Position numbers and translations under genes: made by a program
Shown here: piece by piece, positions 1-9,348 of the stretch
How the letters are laid out: every line of letters starts with the position of its first letter
Numbering within the stretch: the stretch's first letter is position 1
DNA from: Sporocytophaga sp.
GTDB lineage: Bacteria; Bacteroidota; Bacteroidia; Cytophagales; Cytophagaceae
DNA length: 64,000 nt
Direction of reading: 5' to 3'
NCBI GenBank assembly: GCA_024707265.1
Contig: JANQAB010000003.1
Span: forward strand, 558,001-622,000
Notes under the pieces: generated by a model
Database searches by the model: none
What the model was told of the DNA's origin: nothing
What the model saw: the letters and a program-made list of their open reading frames with translations, nothing else

Positions 1-941
1 TCTTCAGGCAAAGCATTCTGAAGTGAAGGTATAGCTGCTTTTATATTATTAACCACTGTTAATGTAGAAGCATCCGATTTTTTAACAACAGGTATATACA
101 CCGCTCTCCTGCCCTTCACCAATGCGTAACTTACAGTAATATCAGATCCATCCTCAACAGTACCAATATCTCGAACAAACACAGTGGGACCTGATCCAAC
201 CCTAATCGGAATGTTGAGAAAATCTTCCGGGCGTTCTATTAAAGAATTAACAGGAGTCATAAGGGTTTTCTTTCCTATTCTGATATTACCTGCTGGAGAA
301 GGTTGATTATTGGCAACCACTGCTTTAATAACTTCTTCCGGTGTTAGCTTATAACTACGAATAAGATTGGGATCAATTTTAATTACAACTGATCTTTGGT
401 TTCCACCTAATGGAGGAGGACTGGAGACTCCCTCTATCTTTGAGAACATAGGTCGTACACGTGAACTGGCGAGATCCTGAATTTCATTCAAAGAACTGGT
501 TTTACTTTCAAATACTAATTGTCCTACCGGAACAGAACTAGCATCAAACCTGATCACCTGAGGAGGAACCGTGCCGTCCGGCATATAAGCTTTTGCCCTG
601 GACACGTTGTTTGCGACCTCTCCTGCCGCCTGAGCCATATTGGTTCCCGGATAAAATTCAAGTTTTATGAGACACAATCCCTGAATAGTTTTTACTTCAA
701 CATTTCTTATTCCTGAAACATAGAGAAAGTGATCCTGATATCTGGTTGCAATAAATGCATCCATTTCCTCAGGGGCCATACCACCATATGGCTGGACAAT
801 ATAAATAGTCGGAAGATCCAGATTTGGAAATATATCCACAGGAATCTTAAACAACGAGAGCATAGAAAAGAAACCTATGCCTATAACCATTACTACTATG
901 GCTATAGGGTTTCTTAGCGCTGACCTGATTAATTTAAACAT
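1..941 (-). CDS. RND efflux transporter permease, N-terminal part (runs off window)
   Basis: The reverse strand from an ATG at 941 is open to the window edge (313 codons). It begins MFKLIRSALRNPIAIVVMVI, the first transmembrane helix of RND pumps. NLDLPTIYIVQPYGGMAPEEMD and a porter-domain segment (GEVANNVSRAKAYMPDGTVPP, SRVRPMFSKIEGVSS) follow. This matches the AcrB/CzcA/MdtB class of inner-membrane proton-driven drug or metal exporters. Substrate cannot be judged from the N-terminus. It starts 21 nt after the TolC-family gene and clearly belongs to the same operon. No adaptor gene lies between them, so a membrane-fusion protein would have to be downstream, outside the window. Confidence 0.9.
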   Translation of the reverse strand, partial: MFKLIRSALRNPIAIVVMVIGIGFFSMLSLFKIPVDIFPNLDLPTIYIVQPYGGMAPEEMDAFIATRYQDHFLYVSGIRNVEVKTIQGLCLIKLEFYPGTNMAQAAGEVANNVSRAKAYMPDGTVPPQVIRFDASSVPVGQLVFESKTSSLNEIQDLASSRVRPMFSKIEGVSSPPPLGGNQRSVVIKIDPNLIRSYKLTPEEVIKAVVANNQPSPAGNIRIGKKTLMTPVNSLIERPEDFLNIPIRVGSGPTVFVRDIGTVEDGSDITVSYALVKGRRAVYIPVVKKSDASTLTVVNNIKAAIPSLQNALPE

Positions 942-962
942 GTCTTCTTGTTAATTTAAAAT

Positions 963-2345
963 TTATTTCACCTGATTTAAAAACAAAGAAAGATCTCCTG
1001 TTGCTGCAGCTTTCATGAGTAAAGCACGCCAGGCATTGCTGTAAGCAATATAGTTATCCGCCTCAGCCCTGTTGAGAGTCAGTAGGCTTTGGGTAAACGT
1101 AGGTAAATCCGTTAACCCAGAGCTATACCTTATCTGAGCCTGCTCAAAAGCAGCCTTTGCAGCTTCCAGCTGAATGGGAGATAACTGGGCCTGTTTTAAT
1201 GCCACATTAAATTGCATATCAGAATCTTTCAATTCTCGGGTCTGACGCAAAACCTGAGCATCATACAATAGCTGGTATTTATCATACTGAAACTTCTCAC
1301 TTTTGTAATCTCTGTGTATTTTGAAGTAACTGGTAAGATTCCATCTTAATGCTACACCTGCCAGATAATTGAAGACCTGATAATCCACACCGCTCGAAAA
1401 ATCAGTTCTGTATTCATTTGTTTTCCTCGAAATACCAGAGCCTCTTGCCCATGTCGTACCTACGATAGATAAAGAAGGATAAAATGAACGTTTTATCGAA
1501 ATACTTCTGGCTTTGCTCAGATCTCTGATAGATTGATATAATCTGAGAGAAGGAGCGTTCTTTAGATTATCTTTATCTGTTATTATCTGAGTAGGCAGCT
1601 CTTTAAAAAAATTCATAGTATCTATAGAAAGGGAATCCTTCAGATCTCCCCCACTCAACTCTATAAGCTTCAAGGCATAGGACAGTTCATTTCTCTGACT
1701 CTCCAGCAGTAACAATTCTGCTTTTGTATACTCCGCATGAGCCAATGAACTATCTACCCCTGGCTTGAGACCGGCAGCCACTCTGGCATTGACTGTATTC
1801 ATGTATTCCTCCGCTCTTTGAAGATTGAATTCCTGAACACTTTTTAATTGTTGATTAATAAGTAGGAGAAGATATAAATCTGCGATTTTAATCTGATGCT
1901 GAAACAATTCATTTTCATAATCATTTTCAGCTTTTGACTTTTCAGCCTTTGCGGTATTAATACCTGCCGAAACCTTTCCAAAGTTGACTACCTTCCAGTC
2001 CAGTATGGCAGTTGTATAACTTCCATAAGCACCTTTATAGATATTATCCTGTCTAATGCCACCTGAAGGAGCAAAGGCTGTTCCTTCATTAGGAAAAAAG
2101 GCTCCTTCAACATTATTACTTGTTGAATAAGTATATTGATCTGCCACTATAAAGTTAGGCAAGTAATCTGCCCGTGCAGATCCTATCTTTTCCTGGGCAC
2201 TTTTTACCTCATATTGTTTCGCTCTTATTACAGGATATGAATTCTTTGCTTTTTCAAGCAATTGATTGAGGTTATAGTCCTGCCCATAGGTAATACCTGG
2301 CACTATAAAAAATAATAATAAATAATACTTCATTATTTTAGTCAT
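963..2345 (-). CDS. TolC-family outer membrane efflux protein
   Basis: Outer-membrane channel of a tripartite efflux system. It has a signal peptide (MTKIMKYYLLLFFIVPGITYGQ) and then two OEP repeats rich in long helices; NTAKAEKSKAENDYENELFQHQIKIADLYLLLL and the C-terminal AAKAAFEQAQIRYSSGLTDLP are typical of the coiled-coil barrel. The frame is open to an ATG at 2375, but the ATG at 2345 is preceded by a good Shine-Dalgarno (AAAGGTGG, 6 nt away) and gives a clean signal peptide, so I use 2345. The RND permease follows 21 nt downstream. Length (about 460 aa) is normal for the family. Confidence 0.93.
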   Translation of the reverse strand: MTKIMKYYLLLFFIVPGITYGQDYNLNQLLEKAKNSYPVIRAKQYEVKSAQEKIGSARADYLPNFIVADQYTYSTSNNVEGAFFPNEGTAFAPSGGIRQDNIYKGAYGSYTTAILDWKVVNFGKVSAGINTAKAEKSKAENDYENELFQHQIKIADLYLLLLINQQLKSVQEFNLQRAEEYMNTVNARVAAGLKPGVDSSLAHAEYTKAELLLLESQRNELSYALKLIELSGGDLKDSLSIDTMNFFKELPTQIITDKDNLKNAPSLRLYQSIRDLSKARSISIKRSFYPSLSIVGTTWARGSGISRKTNEYRTDFSSGVDYQVFNYLAGVALRWNLTSYFKIHRDYKSEKFQYDKYQLLYDAQVLRQTRELKDSDMQFNVALKQAQLSPIQLEAAKAAFEQAQIRYSSGLTDLPTFTQSLLTLNRAEADNYIAYSNAWRALLMKAAATGDLSLFLNQVK

Positions 2346-2585
2346 TATTCTACCACCTTTCAAAATAGATTTCAAACACCTTTAATATTGGTATCAAAAC
2401 TAAAAGAGGATTCTGTAAGGAATTAGGAATATTCATTTTGTGCATCAAAAAAATATTTTTCTGCACTTCCTAAATGTTTCCAGAATCAAGGGAAATCAAT
2501 ACTGAAATGAGGCCTGTCGGATATTATTTTATAAGACATTTTATTCAATTCTTTTATATTTATAAAAATCTAATTCTTCATCGAT

Positions 2586-3473
2586 ATGTTTAAAATTGGG
2601 GTTGACCTTGGCGGTACCAAAATAGAAGCTATCATTCTGGATAATTCTTTGAAGGAAATTTTCAGAAAGCGGATTAATACAGAACAGGAAAAAGGCTATG
2701 AGCATATTCTGGACAACATCGCTTCATTATATAAAGAATGCACCAAAGTGATTCATGAAGCTGAGCATACGTTTGGGATTGGTACACCAGGATCTGTATC
2801 TGCCAAAACGGGCATGCTCAAAAATTCCAATACAGTTTGTCTTAATGGAAAACCATTTCTTCATGATCTTGAAAAAAGGATCGGAAGAAAGGTGGCTATA
2901 GAAAATGATGCTAACTGTTTTGCCATGGCTGAAGCGCTTAGTGGTGCAGGCAAAGGAAAATCAATGGTATTTGGAGTGATCATGGGAACCGGATGTGGCG
3001 GGGGAATTATATATAATGGACAAGTCATACCAGGTTTACAATCTATAGCTGGAGAATGGGGGCATACCACTATTGATTATCAAAGAGGACCTGAATGTTA
3101 TTGTGGTAAACGCGGATGTGTAGAAACATTTATTTCAGGAGGAGGAGTTGAGAAGCGTTACGAAGAGCTGACGGGAGAAAAAAAATCACTGCATGAAATT
3201 ATATCATTATATCGGACGGGCAACAAGGGCGCAGGAATCATCATGCAGAAGTTTTTTGAACACTTTGGTGTGGCACTCTCCAACGTACTTGCTGTAATTG
3301 ACCCTGATATTGTAGTTTTGGGAGGTGGGGTTTCAAACATTGAAGAACTTTATACTCTTGGAATTGCGCAGGTAAAGAAGTACCATTTTAACGATGAATT
3401 AAAAACTCCTATAGTTAAGAATATCACAGGAGACTCTTCTGGGGTTATAGGAGCGGCGTTAATCGGTGTCTAA
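2586..3473 (+). CDS. ROK-family sugar kinase (fructokinase / GlcNAc kinase-like)
   Basis: A 295-aa cytoplasmic ROK kinase that phosphorylates a hexose with ATP. The N-terminal phosphate loop is IGVDLGGTKIEAI. The catalytic base lies in IENDANCFAMAEA. GTGCGGGI and GEWGHTTID follow, and the ROK zinc motif CxCGxxGCxE is seen as CYCGKRGCVE. The ISGGGVEKRYEELTG segment resembles fructokinase (Mak)-type members more than glucokinases, but substrate cannot be assigned from sequence. It is transcribed alone, divergently from the TolC gene. No neighbouring sugar-utilisation genes are seen. Confidence 0.92.
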   Translation: MFKIGVDLGGTKIEAIILDNSLKEIFRKRINTEQEKGYEHILDNIASLYKECTKVIHEAEHTFGIGTPGSVSAKTGMLKNSNTVCLNGKPFLHDLEKRIGRKVAIENDANCFAMAEALSGAGKGKSMVFGVIMGTGCGGGIIYNGQVIPGLQSIAGEWGHTTIDYQRGPECYCGKRGCVETFISGGGVEKRYEELTGEKKSLHEIISLYRTGNKGAGIIMQKFFEHFGVALSNVLAVIDPDIVVLGGGVSNIEELYTLGIAQVKKYHFNDELKTPIVKNITGDSSGVIGAALIGV

Positions 3474-3713
3474 AATGACATAATTGCTAACTTTGTATAG
3501 TTTATTTAACACTAAAATTGGATATTCTGTCATCCTGAGCCCTGCAAAGGATCTGATAGTTACAAAATAATTTACGATTAAAATCACCAATCTGCCAGAT
3601 AGCTTAATTTTCACTCTTTCTGAAAACTCAGATGTTTCGCAAGCTCAACATGACCAAAAATAAAGATTAACCAAGTTCACTACCGTGTCCTTCAGGGTTT
3701 ATAGTTCTAAAAC
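3474..3713. other. Non-coding stretch between convergent ROK and heme operon
   Basis: No convincing gene. The small + strand ORF from 3685 has no family features and runs over the terminator and the end of the hemin-degrading gene. Two segments (about 3531-3560, TCATCCTGAGCCC...; about 3630-3656, TTCGCAAGCTCAACATGACC) resemble degraded pieces of the common Bacteroidota intergenic 'CATCCTGAG / GCTCAACATGAC' type repeats. This is from memory and is not verified here. Confidence 0.4.
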
Positions 3714-3749
3714 AAAAAAAACTCCGGAACGTATTAATTCCCCGGAGTT
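3714..3749 (-). terminator. Rho-independent terminator of the heme operon
   Basis: On the reverse strand ACTCCGG pairs with CCGGAGT around a ~14-nt loop, and the stem is followed directly by eight T residues. It lies 27 nt past the stop codon of the hemin-degrading gene, the last gene of the operon. Confidence 0.8.
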
Positions 3750-3775
3750 AGTTAACATTAAGAAAAACAAAAAAA

Positions 3776-4801
3776 CTAATTTAAACAAGCAAGCACAGTT
3801 CTCCAGTCCTCTCTCTCCGGGAGCCCAGGCTTCCTTTTACCAAAGAACAAGGCTATATTATTACCTTCCTCATCAAATATTTCAAGTGAATTGACATCTC
3901 CATCTTCCGTTGGCTTTTTAACAATCCATGTACTTGAAATCCTATCTTCTCTCAGGTGAAGATTAAACTGAGGGTCAAGCACATTATACCATGGTCTTGA
4001 CTCAAGGAGCTTTGTTACTGTTCCTGTATGAATCTGAATACAACCTCTGTTACCAGCAAATACCATAATATCTGTCTGAGCTTCCGAAACAATCTGTAGC
4101 ATTTTTCTTACAGCTTCATTGTTTACCTTCTTAACAAATTCCTTAGGAGCCAGTCTCATTGCCTGTATCCTGGTGACGTTAAATCTTCTCAACATTCCAA
4201 AAAATTCATGCGTGTCTTTCATATTCGCCCATGCTTTCTGAAATCCCTCCACATCAATTTTATCATCTGCAACTTCATTTTGAACATCAGAATAATGCTC
4301 AACCTCTATTTCTGCAGACTGAAAAGAAGACTTATACTTCTCAACTAAATTCAGATATGCGAATGAATTGCTTTTCTCCGTCATATAAATTTTATGAACA
4401 GCCTCTCCGCTTTTATCAAAGAACTGAAGACTTTCTCTTTCACCTTCTTTAACAGCAAATCCAAACTTCCAGTTTTGCATAAAAAGACGTAAATCGATAT
4501 CCTCCCCTAATACCAATCCTGTTTCATCTTTAAAAGAAACATTCTGATAAACGCCTTTTCTTTCATGCACAATATGATCGTTTCGTGTTAAAGCCATGAC
4601 ATATCCTAAAGATGTAACATCTTTCAATATCTCCTTAAACTCCTCTTTCAGAACGGTTGCATTCCCACCTGCCTGTGTAGCCAATAACTGTGCTTCTGAC
4701 GTATTCAATGCTTTCGCTGCATCCCTTATCCTGACCATTGGATTTTCAGCTTTAAATTTCCCCCAGCGTTCTTTAAGAGTAATAAGTGTTGTAGTCCCCA
4801 T
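3776..4801 (-). CDS. hmuS: Hemin-degrading factor, HmuS/ChuS/HemS family
   Basis: A 341-aa cytoplasmic heme-handling protein built of two related halves. The first contains MVRIRDAAKALNTSEAQLLATQAGG and LKDVTSLGYVMALTRNDHIVHERKGVY; the second repeats RIRxMRLAPKEFVKKVNNEAVR and MVFAGNRGCIQIHTGTVTKL. This matches the family that accepts heme from HmuTUV and releases iron by ring opening or stores heme. It is the last gene of the hmu operon, 33 nt after hmuV, and is followed by a strong terminator. This is the enterobacterial-type HmuS, not the CobN-like protein also called HmuS in Porphyromonas. Confidence 0.93.
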   Translation of the reverse strand: MGTTTLITLKERWGKFKAENPMVRIRDAAKALNTSEAQLLATQAGGNATVLKEEFKEILKDVTSLGYVMALTRNDHIVHERKGVYQNVSFKDETGLVLGEDIDLRLFMQNWKFGFAVKEGERESLQFFDKSGEAVHKIYMTEKSNSFAYLNLVEKYKSSFQSAEIEVEHYSDVQNEVADDKIDVEGFQKAWANMKDTHEFFGMLRRFNVTRIQAMRLAPKEFVKKVNNEAVRKMLQIVSEAQTDIMVFAGNRGCIQIHTGTVTKLLESRPWYNVLDPQFNLHLREDRISSTWIVKKPTEDGDVNSLEIFDEEGNNIALFFGKRKPGLPEREDWRTVLACLN

Positions 4802-4834
4802 AATCGTTAATGGTTTTTTATATTCGTAATAATT

Positions 4835-5674
4835 TTATTCTATTTCATTCTTTTCAAGAACAGCTTGATCCCATTCCTGATTCTTTTCACAAAGAGGCTC
4901 AGATATAATGAAAGGATAGCTATTCTCTTCTTTCCTCACTATTGAAACATGCACGTCAAATGCGGAGAATATATTCTTTCTGTTTAAAACATCATTTGCC
5001 GACCCATATGCCAGAACCTTTCCATCCCTAAGCATCAGTACCTTGTCTGCATACTGCGCAGTCAGGTTCAGATCGTGCAATACTGTAATGATGATATATC
5101 CCTTTTGTTTAAGTGTTTTTGCGATAGCAAGAGTTTTATGCTGATGCAGAATATCCAGACTCGAAACAGGTTCGTCCAAGAATAAATATTTAGGTTCTCC
5201 CACTGAAGTATCTGACCATATTTGTGCTATCACTCTTGCAAGTTGTACTCTCTGTTTTTCTCCACCGGATAATTCAGTATAAACTTTCTCTTTCAGATGT
5301 TCTACACCTGTGAGTTTTATTGCCTCTTCTATTATTTGCCTGTCGCCGGAAGTAGGCAATTCATTGAAAAACGGATACCTTCCCATCATCACAACCTCCT
5401 CTACTTTAAATGGTGCATTTAAAGAAAAGGATTGTGTAAGGACTGACCTAAACCGAGATAACTCATTCTTTTTATATGCATCCAGCTTTTTTCCATTAAG
5501 GAAAACATTCCCCTTGAATAATATATCTCCGGAAATTACTTTCAGCAAGGTTGATTTACCCGCACCATTTGCACCGATAATAGCCAGGATCTCTCCTGGA
5601 TTTGCATTGAAAGAAACTCCATTGAGAATTTCTTTCCCACTGGCATTCACATAAATACTTTCAGCACTCAGCAT
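4835..5674 (-). CDS. hmuV: Heme ABC transporter ATP-binding protein
   Basis: A 279-aa ATPase subunit of the hemin importer. Walker A is GANGAGKST (near residue 35), the ABC signature LSGGEKQRVQLARV, Walker B YLFLDEP with the D-loop SSLD, and the H-loop HD in VLHDLNLTAQYAD. Insertions typical of FepC/HmuV proteins (MGRYPFF) are present. Its ATG overlaps the TGA of the permease (TGATG), which indicates translational coupling. It energises uptake together with HmuU and HmuT. Confidence 0.95.
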   Translation of the reverse strand: MLSAESIYVNASGKEILNGVSFNANPGEILAIIGANGAGKSTLLKVISGDILFKGNVFLNGKKLDAYKKNELSRFRSVLTQSFSLNAPFKVEEVVMMGRYPFFNELPTSGDRQIIEEAIKLTGVEHLKEKVYTELSGGEKQRVQLARVIAQIWSDTSVGEPKYLFLDEPVSSLDILHQHKTLAIAKTLKQKGYIIITVLHDLNLTAQYADKVLMLRDGKVLAYGSANDVLNRKNIFSAFDVHVSIVRKEENSYPFIISEPLCEKNQEWDQAVLEKNEIE

Positions 5675-6729
5675 CAGAATGATCTCATTTGAGGTTTATG
5701 TTTCACTAATATCCACATGAATACGGGTGTGCCAAGTATCGCAGTAATGATTCCGATAGGCAGTTCAGCCGGAGCGATGATTGTTCGGGAGATCAGGTCT
5801 GAACCAGTTAGCAGCACAGCACCAAGCAATGAAGAAGCTATCAGGACAAACCTGTTATCAGGGCCAGCAACCAGTCTTAGCAAATGCGGAATAATCAAAC
5901 CTACAAATCCAATAATTCCGGCAACGGCAACGGACGCTCCGACAGCCATTGTTGTAAGTACAAGCACACGCAGCTTCAATTGATTTACAGGAACCCCGAG
6001 ATGCAATGCTTCTGATTCTCCAAGTGCGAATGCATTTAATGACTTTGACAAACGAGGTATCAACATTACCGGGATCAAAATAAATGGAAAGATCCCCAGT
6101 ATTGTATTCCAGCTGGCTCCACCAAGGCTCCCCAACATCCAGAATGTTACGTTTCTAAGTTCGGCATCTGTCGAATAGAATATGATCAAACCAGTAAGTG
6201 CACTGCATAAGGCGTTCACCGCTATTCCTGAAAGAAGCATTGTCGTTACAGAAGTTTTGCCTCCATTTTTTGAAAGTATGTAAACAGTAACAGCTGAAAC
6301 TCCTGCTCCCAGGAATGTGAACAAATTCATTGTATAGTAACCTGTAACACTCGTCACCGACTCCAGCAAATTCGACGATGATACTATTACTATCATCAGA
6401 ACAGCACATAATGAGGCTCCGGAAGAAATTCCTATCAAAGTTGGATCAGCCAAGGGATTTCTGAACAATCCTTGTAATGAAGCTCCTGACACAGCTAGTC
6501 CGGCTCCAATCAATATTCCCAATATTACACGGGGCAACCGAATAGACCATAATACATTAGCCTGACTTTGTTGAAATTCAGTAATAAATGGCAAGCCTGC
6601 TTTATTAAGTAATATAGAAACTACCTGCATAGGAGAGATCTTCATCGCTCCATATCCGGATGATATCAGAAATACCAGAATCAGAATTACCAACAAAAGC
6701 AATAATATACCTCTTTTACCGTAAGTCAT
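5674..6729 (-). CDS. hmuU: Heme ABC transporter permease, FecCD family
   Basis: A 351-aa inner-membrane permease with about ten hydrophobic helices. It shows the FecCD hallmarks RLPRVILGILIGAGLAVSGASLQGLFRNPLADPTLIGISSG and, near the C-terminus, GFVGLIIPHLLRLVAGPDNR, the coupling region that contacts the ATPase. It overlaps hmuV by 1 nt and starts 2 nt after hmuT, so the three are tightly coupled. Length matches BtuC/HmuU proteins. Confidence 0.95.
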   Translation of the reverse strand: MTYGKRGILLLLLVILILVFLISSGYGAMKISPMQVVSILLNKAGLPFITEFQQSQANVLWSIRLPRVILGILIGAGLAVSGASLQGLFRNPLADPTLIGISSGASLCAVLMIVIVSSSNLLESVTSVTGYYTMNLFTFLGAGVSAVTVYILSKNGGKTSVTTMLLSGIAVNALCSALTGLIIFYSTDAELRNVTFWMLGSLGGASWNTILGIFPFILIPVMLIPRLSKSLNAFALGESEALHLGVPVNQLKLRVLVLTTMAVGASVAVAGIIGFVGLIIPHLLRLVAGPDNRFVLIASSLLGAVLLTGSDLISRTIIAPAELPIGIITAILGTPVFMWILVKHKPQMRSF

Positions 6730-6731
6730 AT

Positions 6732-7595
6732 TTAGTGAATTTTAGAGGATAGTTCTTTCAATGCCTTTCCCAGCCTAGGCCCAAAGCCTGTAAGCAACTG
6801 GCCATCCATCTCGACGATTTTCTTGTTCTTACCTGCCTTTGTTTCAGTTACACCTTGTATTTTAAGAATACCATCTATTCCGTTCAGACTCTTTAACCCG
6901 GAATCGAATAGAAGGAGAACATCAGGATCTGCAGCTACCAGAGCTTCTGCAGTTAATGGTTTATAATCATTAAAATCGTTTACTGCATTTTCACCACCGG
7001 CAAGTTCAATCATCTTCTGCACAGGGGTGCCTTTCCCTGCAACCATCATTGTTCCTGCTCCTCTGGCATAAATGAACAATACTTTTTTCTTTGTTTTAGG
7101 CTTATTCAAACCAGCAATATCAGCATCCAACTGACGGATTATTTCTTCCCCTTTTGCTTCTTTTTTAAATTCAGTTGCAACCTGTCTAATCAGTGATTTC
7201 GTTCCTTCGACAGAATATTCCTGCTTAAAGAGTTTGGTTTTAACATTTGCAGTATTCAACTGCTCAATAGTCTGTGCTTTCAGGTCGTTGGCGGTCCCGA
7301 CAATAAGGTCGGGACTAAGCGCAACGATTCCTTCAGCAGAAATATTTCTGTTGTGCCCTACTTTGGGCAGCTTTTCAACTGAGGCAGGGTACGTGCTTGC
7401 CACATCCACTCCCACCAGCGCTGGCTCAAGTCCCAGAGCGCATAGTATTTCGGTAGTAGTACCATTGACAGACACGATCTTTGATTCTTTCATATATCCC
7501 TGAGTAAATGCAGAGAGCATGAGGATTCCCGCTACATAAATCAGAGACGAAAGAATAAGTCCAAACTTAGTTGATATTGTTTTTGATACTTTCAT
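6732..7595 (-). CDS. hmuT: Periplasmic heme-binding protein
   Basis: A 287-aa class III substrate-binding protein. After an N-terminal hydrophobic export segment (about residues 10-30), it continues KIVSVNGTTTEILCALGLEPALVGVD and GHNRNISAEGIVALSPDLIVG, typical of HmuT/FhuD-like heme carriers. GEIIRQLD... and VLFIYARGAGTMMVAGKGTP belong to the linker helix and second lobe. Its start lies inside the 3' end of the preceding small Cys-rich ORF (29-nt overlap). It delivers heme to HmuUV. Confidence 0.93.
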   Translation of the reverse strand: MKVSKTISTKFGLILSSLIYVAGILMLSAFTQGYMKESKIVSVNGTTTEILCALGLEPALVGVDVASTYPASVEKLPKVGHNRNISAEGIVALSPDLIVGTANDLKAQTIEQLNTANVKTKLFKQEYSVEGTKSLIRQVATEFKKEAKGEEIIRQLDADIAGLNKPKTKKKVLFIYARGAGTMMVAGKGTPVQKMIELAGGENAVNDFNDYKPLTAEALVAADPDVLLLFDSGLKSLNGIDGILKIQGVTETKAGKNKKIVEMDGQLLTGFGPRLGKALKELSSKIH

Positions 7596-7896
7596 AGAGT
7601 TTAATTTTTAAATCAGCACACATCATAAGTTCTCTTAACTCATACAATTCATTGACTTCAAAAGCAAAAAACAAATCAGCAAATGAAGTTCTAATACTTA
7701 GTCTTTGTTCCCCTTGATATTTAAGGAAAAATCCCTCAATATCTACTGTGTCAATAACATTTTTCAGTTTATAGAAATCATTCAAAACAAGGCCCTGAAC
7801 TATGTTCTTATACATCAGACATATTTTTCCATCGCATTTATTGCAACAATATATCTGTCCGTTTTTTGTTTTACTCAATTGAATTTGTTCGCACAT
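7567..7896 (-). CDS. Small cysteine-rich protein of the heme operon (DUF6686-like?)
   Basis: A 109-aa protein with five cysteines in its first 26 residues (C2, then CCNKCDGKIC). An alpha/beta-looking remainder without signal peptide or membrane segment follows, so it is probably cytoplasmic. It lies 19 nt after the tandem-HmuY gene and overlaps the start of hmuT by 29 nt, which argues that it is a real, translationally coupled operon member. The Cys cluster suggests metal or heme binding, but that is inference. Small Bacteroidota proteins of the DUF6686 group look similar from memory; the assignment is not certain. Confidence 0.7.
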   Translation of the reverse strand: MCEQIQLSKTKNGQIYCCNKCDGKICLMYKNIVQGLVLNDFYKLKNVIDTVDIEGFFLKYQGEQRLSIRTSFADLFFAFEVNELYELRELMMCADLKIKLYESIKNNIN

Positions 7897-7915
7897 AGCT
7901 GATCTATATTTAAGA

Positions 7916-9319
7916 TTATTCTACGATAAGTTTTTCTTGTTTAACAGATCCTTCTGACTCAACAGACACGATATACATTCCTTTGGAAAGTCCTGAAATT
8001 GTTGTTTCTGAGGAGAATGAGTCCTGATAAACTAATTTCCCTGTTATATCCGAAATTTTAATAGTGCTGTTTTCACTGTTGGATTTAACATTCAACATAC
8101 CACCATTAGCAGCCAGGGGATTAGGGAAAACAGATAATTTCTCAGTTGCATGAGATGAAACTACTGATGTTGCTATACCAGGTTCTGCATTAAGATTATC
8201 AGTAGCATAAGGCTGGAAGAAATAAGACAATGTATAAAACCCATAATTGTTTGCATCAGTGTTATCTCCACCTTTATAATAACTATCTATGCGAACTTTG
8301 GCATATCTTCCTAAAGAGTTTTTAACAAGAATTGTCTGATTAGTCTTTGGATTAATAGTATGGTTTAACATGTTGTAGGCATACCAGACAGGAGCTGTTG
8401 ATACCTGCCAGCCTTTGAAAGGCCCAATTGCTACACTTGCAAAATCAGAAGAAAGTAGTTGTAAAGAATCTGTTGCACTTCCGAAAGTACCTCCGTTTGG
8501 ATAGATCCCAACATTATAGTTATCATAGGTACCAAGTCCTGAAGGGTTTTTAAAGATCAGATTCCAAGTTGCATTAAGAGCATACTCTTGCTCAGTTAAA
8601 ACATTTCCTGAAGCAATGTTAAAATACTTTGCAACACCTTGAGGAGCTTCAAGGTTGGTAACTTGGGTTACCAACTGGCTCCAATCGTTTGTGCCTTCAG
8701 GTGCAACCAGATACCTGAATGTATAATAGCTGCCGATTCCTGTGAAATACCCTGAAGGACTAGTAACAGTAAGGTCCACAGGAATATTCTGTGGCACACC
8801 TTTATAATAATTTAAAATTTCGAGCTTAACATATCTTCCGTCCCCCAACTGAATAGCAACAAGCTTACCCGGAAGTGGAGTAATAGAATGTGTACCATTG
8901 GCTCCATTTCCGTCATAATTCCAGTAGCCATTATTATTGCCGCTATTAATACCATTGATTGCTTTAGAAGATGGTCCAGAAGCACTATCTACTATATATC
9001 CTGACTCAGGAGCAGAAGTCTGCGAAAGGAAAGAAGTTCCGTTAAGCACTTGTCCTTTTACCTTTCCACTTTCATGGCCGTTCAGAATAATTGTTGTTTT
9101 ATTAAATGCAATATGCCAGTTAGCTGTATTGGAATCCGTAGCAGCAACTTCTCTACCTGTATCAAAGTTAAAAAAAGTAAACTTTGATCTTCCTGCACCT
9201 GTCTTACCTGCATAAAGTTCGAAGATCGTACGAGGGCCTTCAATTGTATATTCCTGAGCCAAAGCTCCAAATATAATAGAGATAAAAAGTAATCCTGATA
9301 ATTGTAATTTTAACTTCAT
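7916..9319 (-). CDS. Tandem HmuY-domain protein with T9SS type A sorting domain
   Basis: A 467-aa secreted protein. It has a signal peptide (MKLKLQLSGLLFISIIFGALAQ), two HmuY-like heme-binding domains, then a C-terminal sorting domain. The first domain (residues ~23-195) has FFNFDTGREV...NWHIAFNKTTIILNG, ITPLPGKLVAIQLGDGRYVKLEI and YTFRYL. The second (~200-390) has the parallel SATDSLQL...FKGWQVSTAPVW, LGRYAKVRIDSYYKG and YTLSYFFQPY. The tail (~395-467) includes KLSVFPNPLAANG, ITGKLVYQDSF, LSKGMYIVSV and KLIVE. It is probably exported by the type IX system and anchored or released as a hemophore. It lies 29 nt after the lipoprotein HmuY gene. Confidence 0.88.
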   Translation of the reverse strand: MKLKLQLSGLLFISIIFGALAQEYTIEGPRTIFELYAGKTGAGRSKFTFFNFDTGREVAATDSNTANWHIAFNKTTIILNGHESGKVKGQVLNGTSFLSQTSAPESGYIVDSASGPSSKAINGINSGNNNGYWNYDGNGANGTHSITPLPGKLVAIQLGDGRYVKLEILNYYKGVPQNIPVDLTVTSPSGYFTGIGSYYTFRYLVAPEGTNDWSQLVTQVTNLEAPQGVAKYFNIASGNVLTEQEYALNATWNLIFKNPSGLGTYDNYNVGIYPNGGTFGSATDSLQLLSSDFASVAIGPFKGWQVSTAPVWYAYNMLNHTINPKTNQTILVKNSLGRYAKVRIDSYYKGGDNTDANNYGFYTLSYFFQPYATDNLNAEPGIATSVVSSHATEKLSVFPNPLAANGGMLNVKSNSENSTIKISDITGKLVYQDSFSSETTISGLSKGMYIVSVESEGSVKQEKLIVE

Positions 9320-9348
9320 TGCATTTAATTATTATTTGTAACTATGAT

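Noticed and set aside
519..917. Two short + strand ORFs
   Set aside because: Antisense shadows of the RND permease, which is clear on the other strand.
2346..2585. Possible promoter TATATTTA upstream of the ROK kinase
   Set aside because: Last base of the -7 consensus is wrong and no -33 element is seen at a proper distance.
3685..3894. 69-aa + strand ORF
   Set aside because: Runs over the heme-operon terminator and antisense to the end of hmuS; low-complexity composition.
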